Of a DNA stretch of 64,000 nucleotides, positions 56,747-64,000 are shown one piece after another. Under the pieces are notes generated by a model. The model was not told the DNA's origin. It worked only from the letters and a program-made list of their open reading frames with translations, and did no database searches. The DNA lies in contig JAJDGO010000001.1 in assembly GCA_030265685.1 (NCBI GenBank), forward strand, positions 18,256 to 82,255, in the 5' to 3' direction. Numbering within the stretch: position 1 is the stretch's first letter; every line of letters begins with the position of its first letter. The position numbers and the translations under genes were made by a program. The DNA is from Bacteroidales bacterium OttesenSCG-928-M11 (lineage in GTDB: Bacteria; Bacteroidota; Bacteroidia; Bacteroidales; Azobacteroidaceae).

Positions 56747-58048
56747 ATGGAAGAAATACTAATCAGAGCAGCCCAATTAATACTTAGTTTATCTATCTTA
56801 GTAATCGTGCACGAGATGGGACACTTTTTTGCAGCCAGACTGTTCAAAGTTCGGGTAGAAAAATTTTATCTTTTTTTCAATCCCGGCTTTACCCTTTTCA
56901 AATATAAGCCGAAGAATAGCGAAACCGAATACGGAATTGGCTGGTTACCACTTGGAGGATACGTAAAGATAGCCGGAATGATAGACGAAAGTATGGATAA
57001 AGAAGCAATGGCACAACCGGCAAAACCATATGAGTTTCGTTCTAAGCCCGCTTGGCAGCGTCTTATCATCATGATAGCAGGTGTATTCATGAACTTTGTT
57101 TTAGCTTTTTTCATCTATAGCATGGTAGTTTTCTATTGGGGAAGATCTTATGTCCCATTAGAAACAACTCCTCTGTATTTTAGTTCGGTAGCTAAAGAAG
57201 TTGGTTTTCAAGATGGAGACATATTATTAAGTGCCGATGGTGAAAAACTAACTCGCTACGATGACCTTGATTTATTTAAAATCATAGACGGAAAAGAAGT
57301 GGTAGTGAATCGACAAGGAGTTGAGAAAACTATTTTATTACCCGAAAATTTCAAATCAATTGTCTTATCATCTAAATCACCTATCGTTGACGTTACTCCT
57401 GCAATTATCGACAGCATAGTTCCTAACTCCAATGCAGAAAAAGCAGGAATGCTTCCCGGAGATAAAATATTATCCATCAATGGAAAAGAAACTTCTTCGT
57501 TTAGTATGGTCGGTTCCGAGCTTCGTAAAAACAAAAAAGAAGAAGTGGCCGTTACTGTTTTGCGCGAAAACAAACAAAAAGAATTAATTGTTTCGGTAGA
57601 CGAAGAGGGAATTATTGGTTTTACTTCCAAAATGCCTGATGTTTCGATCAATCAAACGTTCAACTTTTTCGAATCAATTCCTGCCGGCATCGAGTTTGGC
57701 TGGAGAAAACTCTCTTTCTATGTATTACAATTGAAACTTATCTTTACAAAAGAAGGAGTTCAAAGCTTGGGAGGATTCGGAGCTATTGGTTCTCTTTTCC
57801 CGGCAAAGTGGGATTGGTATTCTTTCTGGTCAATGACCGCCTTCATTTCACTTATACTTGGCGTAATGAACCTTTTACCTATACCGGCTTTAGATGGAGG
57901 TCATGTACTTTTCCTTCTTTACGAAGTAATAACACGCCGTACTCCTAACGAAAAGTTTATGGAATATGCACAAATATTCGGTATGGTTCTTTTATTTGGC
58001 CTTCTTATTTACGCAAATGGAATGGATATTATCCGTGCCTTCTTCTAA
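56747..58048 (+). CDS. rseP: Site-2 membrane metalloprotease RseP-like
   Basis: The 433-residue inner-membrane protease has HEMGH near residue 22 in the first helix and the second metal motif NLLPIPALDGGHV in a C-terminal helix. Two PDZ-like segments lie between (SVAKEVGFQDGDILLSADG and SIVPNSNAEKAGMLPGDKILSING). It probably cuts membrane-embedded regulators or signal peptides. A dxr-rseP pair is common in bacteria. Confidence 0.93.
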   Translation: MEEILIRAAQLILSLSILVIVHEMGHFFAARLFKVRVEKFYLFFNPGFTLFKYKPKNSETEYGIGWLPLGGYVKIAGMIDESMDKEAMAQPAKPYEFRSKPAWQRLIIMIAGVFMNFVLAFFIYSMVVFYWGRSYVPLETTPLYFSSVAKEVGFQDGDILLSADGEKLTRYDDLDLFKIIDGKEVVVNRQGVEKTILLPENFKSIVLSSKSPIVDVTPAIIDSIVPNSNAEKAGMLPGDKILSINGKETSSFSMVGSELRKNKKEEVAVTVLRENKQKELIVSVDEEGIIGFTSKMPDVSINQTFNFFESIPAGIEFGWRKLSFYVLQLKLIFTKEGVQSLGGFGAIGSLFPAKWDWYSFWSMTAFISLILGVMNLLPIPALDGGHVLFLLYEVITRRTPNEKFMEYAQIFGMVLLFGLLIYANGMDIIRAFF

Positions 58049-58078
58049 CAAAGACCAAGAATCAGTATTTTTTAGTCA

Positions 58079-58138
58079 TTATCTGTACAGAGAATAAATG
58101 TTTTCTGTACAGATAATGAAACTTTTCCGTACAGAAAA
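58079..58138. repeat. GTAC-class 22-base-period element, three palindromes (locus 3)
   Basis: TTATCTGTACAGAGAA (58079), TTTTCTGTACAGATAA (58101) and TTTTCCGTACAGAAAA (58123) are spaced by exactly 22 bases. It lies 30 bases after the rseP stop and about 90 bases before the HU-like gene. A clear AAAAAGATACT terminus is not visible at this copy. Confidence 0.82.
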
Positions 58139-58229
58139 TTGTTTTAAGATATAACCAAAATTACAAAAGATAGTCTTTCCGAGCAAAGAAATACTATCGT
58201 TTAATTAAAAACCTTTTATACAAACAGCT

Positions 58230-58616
58230 ATGATTTATTCAGTTAGAAAAGCCAACAACAACATTAATCCGGAAGCAAAGGAAAAGTATTATCCATATCC
58301 TAAGTATGCCAACCGGGTTACGCTTCAAGAAATCGCACGAGATATTGCATTGGCATCATCTCTTACTCGGGGCGATGTAGAAAATACAATCATCAATCTG
58401 ATCGATACAATGAAGAAGTATCTAAAGATGGGAAATATCATCGACTTGGATGAGTTTTGCACTCTTAAACTAACATTTTCTTCCGAAGGTTCTGATACTC
58501 CTGAGGAAGTAGATCATAATAACATCAAGAAAACAAAGCTCGTTTTTATAGCCGACAAAAAGCTGAAGCAAGAACTACAAGATATAAGTTTCACCCGACT
58601 AAAGAGTCAAGAATAA
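58230..58616 (+). CDS. HU-family DNA-binding protein, HU-related long form
   Basis: The 128-residue protein has a short N-terminal extension (NPEAKEKYYPYPKYANRV), an HU-like helical core (TLQEIARDIALASSLTRGDVENTIINLIDTMKKYLKMGNIIDLDEFCTLKLTFSSEG) and a C-terminal tail. This is the HU-related family of Bacteroidota, with several paralogues per genome. It may shape the nucleoid or serve special loci. It stands after a GTAC-class repeat element. Confidence 0.8.
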   Translation: MIYSVRKANNNINPEAKEKYYPYPKYANRVTLQEIARDIALASSLTRGDVENTIINLIDTMKKYLKMGNIIDLDEFCTLKLTFSSEGSDTPEEVDHNNIKKTKLVFIADKKLKQELQDISFTRLKSQE

Positions 58617-58625
58617 AAGATACTT

Positions 58626-60113
58626 TCAATAGCTGAAAGTAAGACCCAGATTAAGTGAACTTGTACCAAAATTGCTCTCAACTTTACGGCTTTGTGCATA
58701 AGGCGAGTAATGATATTCGAAGAATAAAGCTACATTCTTATAACGAAGACTGGTTCCGGCATGTATATCCATGCTGGTTATGTAGAGATATTCTTCGTCA
58801 TCGTTTTTATCATACCCTTTTACCAGATCAGTTTGCAAACCTATGCAACCCAATCCGGCATAAGTATTAAGAAAAAGATTATTTCTTAACTTATGTTGAT
58901 GTCTTGCTCGCAGACCAATAAGGGCAACAAAATCGATTTCTGTTCTTTCTGTTTCATTTTTATACGTACAATCGAAATATTCTCTTCCTAAGGGAGCCGA
59001 AAATTGAAACAAAAGATCGACAGCAAAGTTATTTTGCACCGGAATACCCAATGTAAAATGAAAACTTATGCCCGGATTGTACGAATTAGCCAACTTACCG
59101 ATAGGAATCCAAGAACCTACTCCCATTCCAACATAATGAATATCGTCGCGAAATGGGTCAATCTGTTCTTCGTGTACTGCTTCATATACCGGATAATCAA
59201 ATAGGTTGTGAGCAAAATATGGCAATTCGGGTATTTCCATAAATTCTTGCAACAACAAAGATAATTCATAATCGTTCCGGTTATATCCATAGTTGCTCAA
59301 AACACAGCTTATATAGTAGCCATTCAGTTCTATAGCTACATAATAAACAATAAGGGTTCCTTTATAATATCCCATCTCCTTTGGAAGATAAGCAACCCTT
59401 TTTGCAACAGTTTCCTTTCCCCGAAAAAGAATATTTATCTCCTCCTCTTCCAAAACAACCAAATTTTCATTATTTCCCAATATTCGCCTATTCCGATCCA
59501 AGATCGCTTGTTCTTGATTAAGATGTTCTGTCCAACTAACTTGTCCTCCTTGAAAATAAACATTATTAACTCCCCGCCAATGACAAGCATTGCCCAATCT
59601 TATCTCTTCTCCGGCAAAAAGAATTTCGTTTGCTATCCAATCTTCTGATATTTGATCATTTAAATTTCCTTTCATGTATTCCGAAACAAAAGCCTCTTCC
59701 AACAAAGTATCGCGAGGATTGTACGACATAAATAAGACAACTTGTGTATTTTCGCTATCTTTTTCTAAAAAGTAAGCAATTCTATTAAGAAAAACGAGCG
59801 AGTCGGCCAAAGCTTCCGACTCGAATACCCAAACACTATGCTTATAATCTGTGTTCGGTAAAGTATATTTGTGGGCAACATTACCTAATTGTTTTTTCTT
59901 TGCAAAGTCGTACTTTGCTCCGGTATCAGAAAAAGATTTATTTATTGTCGTTATATAAACTTCATATCCTTGTAGGGAAAAATAAATATTTTCTGTCGGC
60001 TTTTTAAGTTCTCCTATATTCTTAAGTCCCTTTAAGTCAGAAAAATCATATTCCTGCGTCCAAACACCGGAACAGGTAAAACAAGCCAATAATAAGAGTA
60101 GTAATTTTTTCAT
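58626..60113 (-). CDS. Secreted protein with a C-terminal barrel-like domain, unknown
   Basis: The 495-residue protein has a signal peptide (LLLLLLACFTCSGVWTQE). Residues up to about 310 form a soluble region with no motif I recognise. From about 330 onward, alternating polar/hydrophobic strands (YVGMGVGSWIPIG, ISFHFTLGIPVQ, NNLFLNTYAGLGCIGLQTDL, NVALFFEYHYSPYAQ, SLNLGLTFSY) look like an outer-membrane beta-barrel ending in Tyr. Possibly a surface protein. No family assigned. Confidence 0.65.
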   Translation of the reverse strand: MKKLLLLLLACFTCSGVWTQEYDFSDLKGLKNIGELKKPTENIYFSLQGYEVYITTINKSFSDTGAKYDFAKKKQLGNVAHKYTLPNTDYKHSVWVFESEALADSLVFLNRIAYFLEKDSENTQVVLFMSYNPRDTLLEEAFVSEYMKGNLNDQISEDWIANEILFAGEEIRLGNACHWRGVNNVYFQGGQVSWTEHLNQEQAILDRNRRILGNNENLVVLEEEEINILFRGKETVAKRVAYLPKEMGYYKGTLIVYYVAIELNGYYISCVLSNYGYNRNDYELSLLLQEFMEIPELPYFAHNLFDYPVYEAVHEEQIDPFRDDIHYVGMGVGSWIPIGKLANSYNPGISFHFTLGIPVQNNFAVDLLFQFSAPLGREYFDCTYKNETERTEIDFVALIGLRARHQHKLRNNLFLNTYAGLGCIGLQTDLVKGYDKNDDEEYLYITSMDIHAGTSLRYKNVALFFEYHYSPYAQSRKVESNFGTSSLNLGLTFSY

Positions 60114-60131
60114 TTACCTAATATTTATAAA

Positions 60132-60139
60132 CAAAGGTA
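60132..60139 (-). promoter_or_regulatory. Promoter -7 box for the unknown barrel protein
   Basis: The minus strand reads TACCTTTG, an exact TAnnTTTG match, 19 bases before the start codon at 60113. Confidence 0.6.
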
Positions 60140-60277
60140 AGAAAAGATAATTAAATTTTCACAAAAATAGTCAGTGTAAATATAAGCTATGCTTAACAAA
60201 CTAAGTTTTAGAAAACCTTTAGTATCCCTTTCTTGTTTCCAAGAATAGCTATTATAAACAATATAAATTTTTGAAAG

Positions 60278-60706
60278 ATGAAAACCATTTACACGGCTAT
60301 TGCCACATCAAAGGGAGGAAGAGAAGGACATGTTGTATCTTCTGACGGAGTATTAAATTTCGATATAAAAAAGCCCAAAGCAATGGGAGGAAAAGAAGAT
60401 GGATTTACCAATCCCGAGCAACTATTTGCGGCCGGTTATGCGTCTTGTTTTTGCAGCGCATTAAATCATCTTGGCCTATTGAAACGTTTACGTATCGAAT
60501 CTTCTGTAACCGCTAAGGTAAGTTTATTGGAAAGAGAAGATGCTCCGGGCTTTAAGTTGGCCGTCGAATTAGATATTAACATCCCGAAAGTAGAACAAAA
60601 ACAAGCCGAAGAACTAGCAGACGAAGCACATCATTTTTGTCCTTACTCGCTTGCTATACAAAATAATGTAGATGTAAAACTAAATGTAACATCTATAGAC
60701 AAGTAA
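60278..60706 (+). CDS. Ohr/OsmC family organic hydroperoxide reductase
   Basis: The 142-residue thiol peroxidase begins KTIYTAIATSKGGREGHVVSSDG. It has the two reactive cysteines in FAAGYASCFCSALNHL and EAHHFCPYSLAIQNN. The spacing and start fit Ohr, which reduces organic hydroperoxides. It is a single gene; no clear promoter box could be fixed upstream. Confidence 0.88.
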   Translation: MKTIYTAIATSKGGREGHVVSSDGVLNFDIKKPKAMGGKEDGFTNPEQLFAAGYASCFCSALNHLGLLKRLRIESSVTAKVSLLEREDAPGFKLAVELDINIPKVEQKQAEELADEAHHFCPYSLAIQNNVDVKLNVTSIDK

Positions 60707-60722
60707 ATCGGGAGCAGAAAGC

Positions 60723-61637
60723 CTAAGGCAGAACTATTGGCAAGAAAAAATACCAACAAGCCGAAGTAATAAAGCTTAGAATAATCCCGACTCCGACAAC
60801 TAAAGAGCAATAGCGCGGATTCATATTGTATTGGCTGGCAAGTAAACTTGCTGTTATATGCGAAGACATACCAGCTTCGAACACCGATATCTGCGCTATA
60901 TTTCCAGAAGATCCTAACAATAAGGCAAGTGATAAAACCAAAGCCGGAGCTAATAGTAATTTATAAAATAATCCGGCCGACATTAATCTCCATTCTTGCT
61001 TGATTGCTCCCAATTTTAGTTGAAGTCCTATCGAAAAAAGAGCCATAGGCGATAGAGTTGCAACCATCTTATCGAGAAAAGGATTGGCTGCCGATACATC
61101 TATAAACACCGGAACTATCAAAGCTAACATACAAGCCAGGAAAGGAGGAAAACGAAATATCTTTTTCAAGATATATCCTACTGTAACTTTCCCTGCCATT
61201 TCTTCCGAATTGCGTAAAATACTGATTACTCCTACGGTAGAAAAAAGAATAAAAGTAATCTGGTCGAAAACAACAGCGTGATGTACCTCTCCTTCTCCGT
61301 AGAAAGCTGAAATCATAGGAAATCCGATGAAGGAAGTATTCCCCAAAGCACACGTAATAAACAAAGCAGTTCGAGAACCTTTGGATAATCGCCGCTTCCT
61401 ATCGTATATCTGTACAAAAAAATAAGCACCTAAACAGATAAGTATAGGCCCTAATATGGAGATTAAGATATGGAATCCCCAGTTGATTTCAGGTACAAAA
61501 CGAAAAGCTAAAGCCGGAAGTGCAACATACAATACCCATGCATTTACACTTTTATGCGAATCGGCTGGTAATATTCTTAATTTAGAGAAGATGACTCCTA
61601 CTGAAATACAGAGGAAAATCAAAATAAAGTTGACCAT
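60723..61637 (-). CDS. AEC (auxin efflux carrier) family transporter
   Basis: The 304-residue inner-membrane protein starts at the ATG at 61637 (MVNFILIFLCISVGVIFSKLRILP). It has about ten transmembrane helices with the repeated inverted topology of the family, for example FIGFPMISAFYGEGEVHHAVVFDQITF and FEAGMSSHITASLLASQYNMNPRYCSLVVGVGIILSF. Substrates are probably organic acids or similar. The ORF track adds 48 residues upstream that cover the promoter and are not membrane-like. Confidence 0.85.
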   Translation of the reverse strand: MVNFILIFLCISVGVIFSKLRILPADSHKSVNAWVLYVALPALAFRFVPEINWGFHILISILGPILICLGAYFFVQIYDRKRRLSKGSRTALFITCALGNTSFIGFPMISAFYGEGEVHHAVVFDQITFILFSTVGVISILRNSEEMAGKVTVGYILKKIFRFPPFLACMLALIVPVFIDVSAANPFLDKMVATLSPMALFSIGLQLKLGAIKQEWRLMSAGLFYKLLLAPALVLSLALLLGSSGNIAQISVFEAGMSSHITASLLASQYNMNPRYCSLVVGVGIILSFITSACWYFFLPIVLP

Positions 61638-61658
61638 TTGACCATTAGAATTTGACGA

Positions 61659-61666
61659 CAAAGTTA
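61659..61666 (-). promoter_or_regulatory. Promoter -7 box for the AEC transporter
   Basis: The minus strand reads TAACTTTG, an exact TAnnTTTG match, 22 bases before the ATG at 61637. Confidence 0.55.
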
Positions 61667-61687
61667 AGTAAATATAACAAAAAATCG

Positions 61688-61695
61688 TACTTTTG
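61688..61695 (+). promoter_or_regulatory. Promoter -7 box for the methyltransferase-like gene and cobalamin adenosyltransferase
   Basis: TACTTTTG fits TAnnTTTG, 34 bases before the start at 61729. It faces the AEC promoter. Confidence 0.55.
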
Positions 61696-61728
61696 CGGGA
61701 AATAAGAAAGGAAGCGTAAGACTTATTA

Positions 61729-62304
61729 ATGATACTGCAAAAAATATATCGCAAACTACGGCACAGAAAAGGAGATGGCATCCATTCTCCTTTTGTTTAC
61801 GACCTAATTACACATGTCTTTGAAGAACAACTCCCCTTTTATGCCTTCGAAGAAATAGAAAACAAACAAGCTTCCCGAATTACTTGTACGAAGAACTACG
61901 GACGTTTGTTGTTTCGATTGGTAAACTATTTGCGATGCAAGTCTGTTATCGAGCTGGGAACAAATAAAAACATTTATATAGAAAAAGCTTTGCCCCAAAA
62001 AGGAGCGAGTTATAGTATATCCGAAAAACTTCCCGACGGATTATCGCCTGTTGATATGATCGTAATAAGTCAATATCAAGACGAGTTAAACATTGAAAAG
62101 CTTTTTATGTTAATAGATACAAACAGTGTTATAATAATCGACAACATAGCACAAAAAGGACACAACAAAGAATTATGGGAAAGTTTGCGCACTTGTAAGC
62201 AAGTTAGCGTATCTATTGATTTATATTCGGTTGGTCTTCTGTTTTTCAACAAAAAAATAACAAACAAACATTATAAACTGTATTATAACTATGGCAAAAA
62301 GTAA
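61729..62304 (+). CDS. Degenerate SAM-methyltransferase-like protein
   Basis: The 191-residue protein starts with KIYRKLRHRKGDGIHSPFVYDLITHVF, a signature seen in a small Bacteroidota family with a methyltransferase fold. VIELGTNKNIYIEKAL stands where motif I (ELGTxxG) would be, but it lacks the glycine-rich turn, and the following segment is shorter than usual. Catalysis is therefore doubtful. Its last 14 bases overlap the next gene, so the two are coupled. Confidence 0.6.
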   Translation: MILQKIYRKLRHRKGDGIHSPFVYDLITHVFEEQLPFYAFEEIENKQASRITCTKNYGRLLFRLVNYLRCKSVIELGTNKNIYIEKALPQKGASYSISEKLPDGLSPVDMIVISQYQDELNIEKLFMLIDTNSVIIIDNIAQKGHNKELWESLRTCKQVSVSIDLYSVGLLFFNKKITNKHYKLYYNYGKK

Positions 62305-62842
62305 AATCTATACACGAAAAGGCGACGAAGGCTATACATCTTTGGTTAGTGGAAACCGTGTTTATAAGTCAAACATCCGGATAGAAGCCTACGGAACGAT
62401 CGACGAATTAAATTCTTTTATTGCAGTATTAAGAAATGATGTCAATGATCCCGAAGATAGAAAATATCTTTCCCAAATACAGAGCAATCTATTCGTCATT
62501 GGCGGCTACTTAGCAAACGATCTTGAGACAAATTCTTGTCAGATCAAACAAGAAGAAGTTTCTATATTGGAACAAGAAATAGATAAGATAGACAACTTAC
62601 TTCCTCCCTTAAAGCACTTTATACTACCGGGCGGAGGAAAAGGAAGTGCCGATGCTCATGTTTGCCGAACAGTTTGCCGGCGCGCCGAACGTTGTATCTA
62701 TTTACTAAAAGAACGCTCCGAAGTTGATTCGGTAGTATTAGAATATATCAATCGTCTTTCCGATTATTTCTTTCTATTTTCAAGAAAAATGAACTTTATT
62801 GAGAATATTGAAGAAATAGTTTGGGAAAACACTTGTAAATAA
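62291..62842 (+). CDS. PduO-type cob(I)alamin adenosyltransferase
   Basis: The 183-residue enzyme adds the adenosyl group to cobalamin. It has the ATP-binding start IYTRKGDEGYTSLVSGNRVYKSNIRIEAYGTIDELNSFI and the late RTVCRRAERCIYLL motif, with YINRLSDYFFLFSR near the end. It is encoded near a MetH-type gene at the right end, though on the other strand. Confidence 0.92.
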   Translation: MAKSKIYTRKGDEGYTSLVSGNRVYKSNIRIEAYGTIDELNSFIAVLRNDVNDPEDRKYLSQIQSNLFVIGGYLANDLETNSCQIKQEEVSILEQEIDKIDNLLPPLKHFILPGGGKGSADAHVCRTVCRRAERCIYLLKERSEVDSVVLEYINRLSDYFFLFSRKMNFIENIEEIVWENTCK

Positions 62843-62854
62843 TATAGTTTTTTA

Positions 62855-62862
62855 TACTTTTG
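62855..62862 (+). promoter_or_regulatory. Promoter -7 box for the DUF2795 gene
   Basis: TACTTTTG fits TAnnTTTG, 18 bases before the start at 62880. Confidence 0.55.
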
Positions 62863-62879
62863 CGGAAAATTTATATCGT

Positions 62880-63101
62880 ATGTATTGGACATTAGAATTA
62901 GCTTCGAAATTAGAAGATGCGCCATGGCCTGCATCTAAAGACGAATTAATTGATTTCGCCCTACGTTCTGGAGCTCCACTTGAAGTAATAGAAAATTTAC
63001 AAGAGATGGAAGATGAAGGCGAGGTATACGAAACGATTGAAGATATTTGGCCAGATTACCCAAGTAAAGAAGATTTCTTTTTCAACGAAGAGGAATATTA
63101 G
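62880..63101 (+). CDS. DUF2795 small acidic protein
   Basis: The 73-residue acidic protein (YWTLELASKLEDAPWPASKDELIDFALRSGAPLEVIENLQEMEDEGEVYETIEDIWPDYPSKEDFFFNEEEY) matches the DUF2795 pattern common in Bacteroidota. No function is known. It is a single gene between its own promoter and a hairpin. Confidence 0.82.
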   Translation: MYWTLELASKLEDAPWPASKDELIDFALRSGAPLEVIENLQEMEDEGEVYETIEDIWPDYPSKEDFFFNEEEY

Positions 63102-63147
63102 TCAACAATAAAAATCAAACGCCTCGAAAAGAGGTCGAAACAGGAGT

Positions 63148-63176
63148 CAATAGCTTACTTTTTGAGTAGGCTATTG
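63148..63176 (+). terminator. Hairpin after the DUF2795 gene, possible terminator
   Basis: CAATAGCTTACT pairs with AGTAGGCTATTG (12 bases, one G-T pair) around a 5-base loop. The downstream CTGTTTCC tail is only weakly T-rich. Confidence 0.5.
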
Positions 63177-63228
63177 CTGTTTCCAGACACTTTATTTCCT
63201 TTATTCTCAAGAACAAACAACAATCGAG

Positions 63229-63335
63229 AAAAAAGATACTATAACTTCGCCTAAGTTATAGTAGAACTTGATCCAAGTTATAGTAAAACTTGACCCAAGT
63301 TGTTGTAGAACTTCAGCTAAGTTATAGTAAAACTT
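63229..63335. repeat. AACTT-class 22-base-period element, four units plus a partial (locus 3)
   Basis: The terminus AAAAAAGATACTAT is followed by units at 63243, 63265, 63287 and 63309, then AACTT. Five-base centres are CGCCT, GATCC, GACCC and CAGCT. This is the best preserved copy: three of four units end ATAGTAR. It lies about 20 bases from the stop of the MetH-type gene. Confidence 0.87.
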
Positions 63336-63353
63336 TCGCGATGAACAGATGAT

Positions 63354-64000
63354 TTAGATTCCTAACCAACGTTTAGTTTCTTCTATCGGCGTATTTTTCC
63401 GGGAAGCATAGTTGATTAATTGGTCCTCTCCTACTTTCCCGATGTAGAAATAGACTGATTCCGGATGAGCAAAAAAGAATCCGGCAGTTGAAGAAGTAGG
63501 ATAAATAGCCGCATTTGGAGTCAATTTCATACCAATACGTTTCATTTGAAGAAAATCGTCTATTATAAAATTGAGCGAAATATCCGGCAACATGGGGTAA
63601 CCTGCCGCAGGACGTATCCCTTTTGCGCCCGGCCAATAAGATTGTTTTACTATTAGATGGACATATTCGGTTGCTGCTTCGGCCAAACGATCTCTTACTA
63701 TTTGCGCAAGCATTTCTTGATATGCATCTTCCGGCAAACAACAATCGCAATGTTTCTCAAGAGGATGAACAGCAACAGAAAACATTCCGATATAGTCGCC
63801 TTGCGGATTAACAAAATCGGCAACCGACTTGTATTGATTATCCTCTCGTTTTTCTTGTTGACGAAGCACCGGGATCGCTTTTTCTTGTATAAAAAGAGTT
63901 TGTTTGTTTGCTGTTGCAGGGAAAAAGCCAACGATTGCTTCGATCATTCTATGATTATGTTCGACCCAAATATTGAGAAGTTCCTTAGCTTCGTTGATTA
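63354..64000 (-). CDS. metH: Methionine synthase, C-terminal activation domain (partial)
   Basis: The open frame continues past the right edge, so the N-terminus is missing; the ORF track Met at 63947 is internal. The visible ~215 residues match the activation domain of B12-dependent methionine synthase: EAIVGFFPATAN, KGIRPAAGYPMLPDISLNFIIDDFL, GMKLTPNAAIYPTSSTAGFFFAHPESVYFYIGKV. This domain binds SAM to remethylate oxidised cobalamin. A short stand-alone activation protein cannot be excluded without the upstream sequence. Confidence 0.88.
   Translation of the reverse strand, partial: INEAKELLNIWVEHNHRMIEAIVGFFPATANKQTLFIQEKAIPVLRQQEKREDNQYKSVADFVNPQGDYIGMFSVAVHPLEKHCDCCLPEDAYQEMLAQIVRDRLAEAATEYVHLIVKQSYWPGAKGIRPAAGYPMLPDISLNFIIDDFLQMKRIGMKLTPNAAIYPTSSTAGFFFAHPESVYFYIGKVGEDQLINYASRKNTPIEETKRWLGI

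Noticed and set aside
61638-61781. 48-residue extension of the AEC transporter
   Set aside because: It spans two divergent promoter boxes and has no membrane-protein character; the family start is the ATG at 61637.
63229-63335. CRISPR array
   Set aside because: The period is 22 bases with only five variable bases between conserved arms, there are just four units, and no cas gene is in the window.

Overview
The window is AT-rich chromosomal DNA from a member of the Bacteroidota, most likely order Bacteroidales. The evidence is a MurF-Alr fusion gene, the str-S10-spc-alpha ribosomal cluster with map, infA and rpmJ but no adk or tuf, promoters of the TAnnTTTG type about 6-8 bases before the transcript start, no clear Shine-Dalgarno sequences, families such as DUF1460, DUF2490, DUF2795 and DUF4956, and secreted S46 (DPP7) and S9 peptidases. 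The peptidases suggest use of peptides. I cannot name genus or species from sequence alone.

Layout. 1-3.3 kb: end of an unknown acidic protein, murF-alr (interrupted by a one-base frameshift) and a DUF1460 lipoprotein. 3.4-10.6 kb: a Ca2+-type P-type ATPase, a membrane-tethered AraC-type protein, an 800-base gap holding a candidate small RNA, a secreted S9 peptidase and a Rieske-like lipoprotein. 10.6-18.7 kb: acpP-fabF-rnc, purN, sdaA, the aroQ-methyltransferase-rbfA-lolE operon and xerD. 18.7-22.5 kb: an operon with a VTC-type polyphosphate polymerase domain, DUF4956, DUF2490, a tandemly duplicated secreted protein and a lipoprotein. 22.6-25.4 kb: enolase and an S41-like protein. 25.7-43.9 kb: a run of 33 minus-strand genes from rpsL to rplQ. 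44.3-51.4 kb: an acyl-CoA synthetase, then the operon GNAT-parE-coaD-ctpA. 51.5-58.6 kb: D-2-hydroxyacid dehydrogenase, dpp7, an M23 peptidase, dxr, rseP and an HU-like protein. 58.6-64 kb: an outer-membrane protein, Ohr, an AEC transporter, a degenerate methyltransferase, a cobalamin adenosyltransferase, DUF2795 and the 3' end of a MetH-type gene.

The least explained structure is in the intergenic DNA. Six gaps carry short clusters of units with an exact 22-base period and a palindromic core. There are two classes: AACTT-N5-AAGTTATAGTAR (three loci with four units plus one lone unit) and TTTTCTGTACAGAAAA plus a 6-base spacer (three loci, 2-3 units). Several copies of both classes begin with the same terminus, AAAAAGATACTAT, and the classes meet in one gap. 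They lie mostly 3' of genes and look like one family of small dispersed elements. No tRNA, rRNA, CRISPR array or intact insertion sequence was found.
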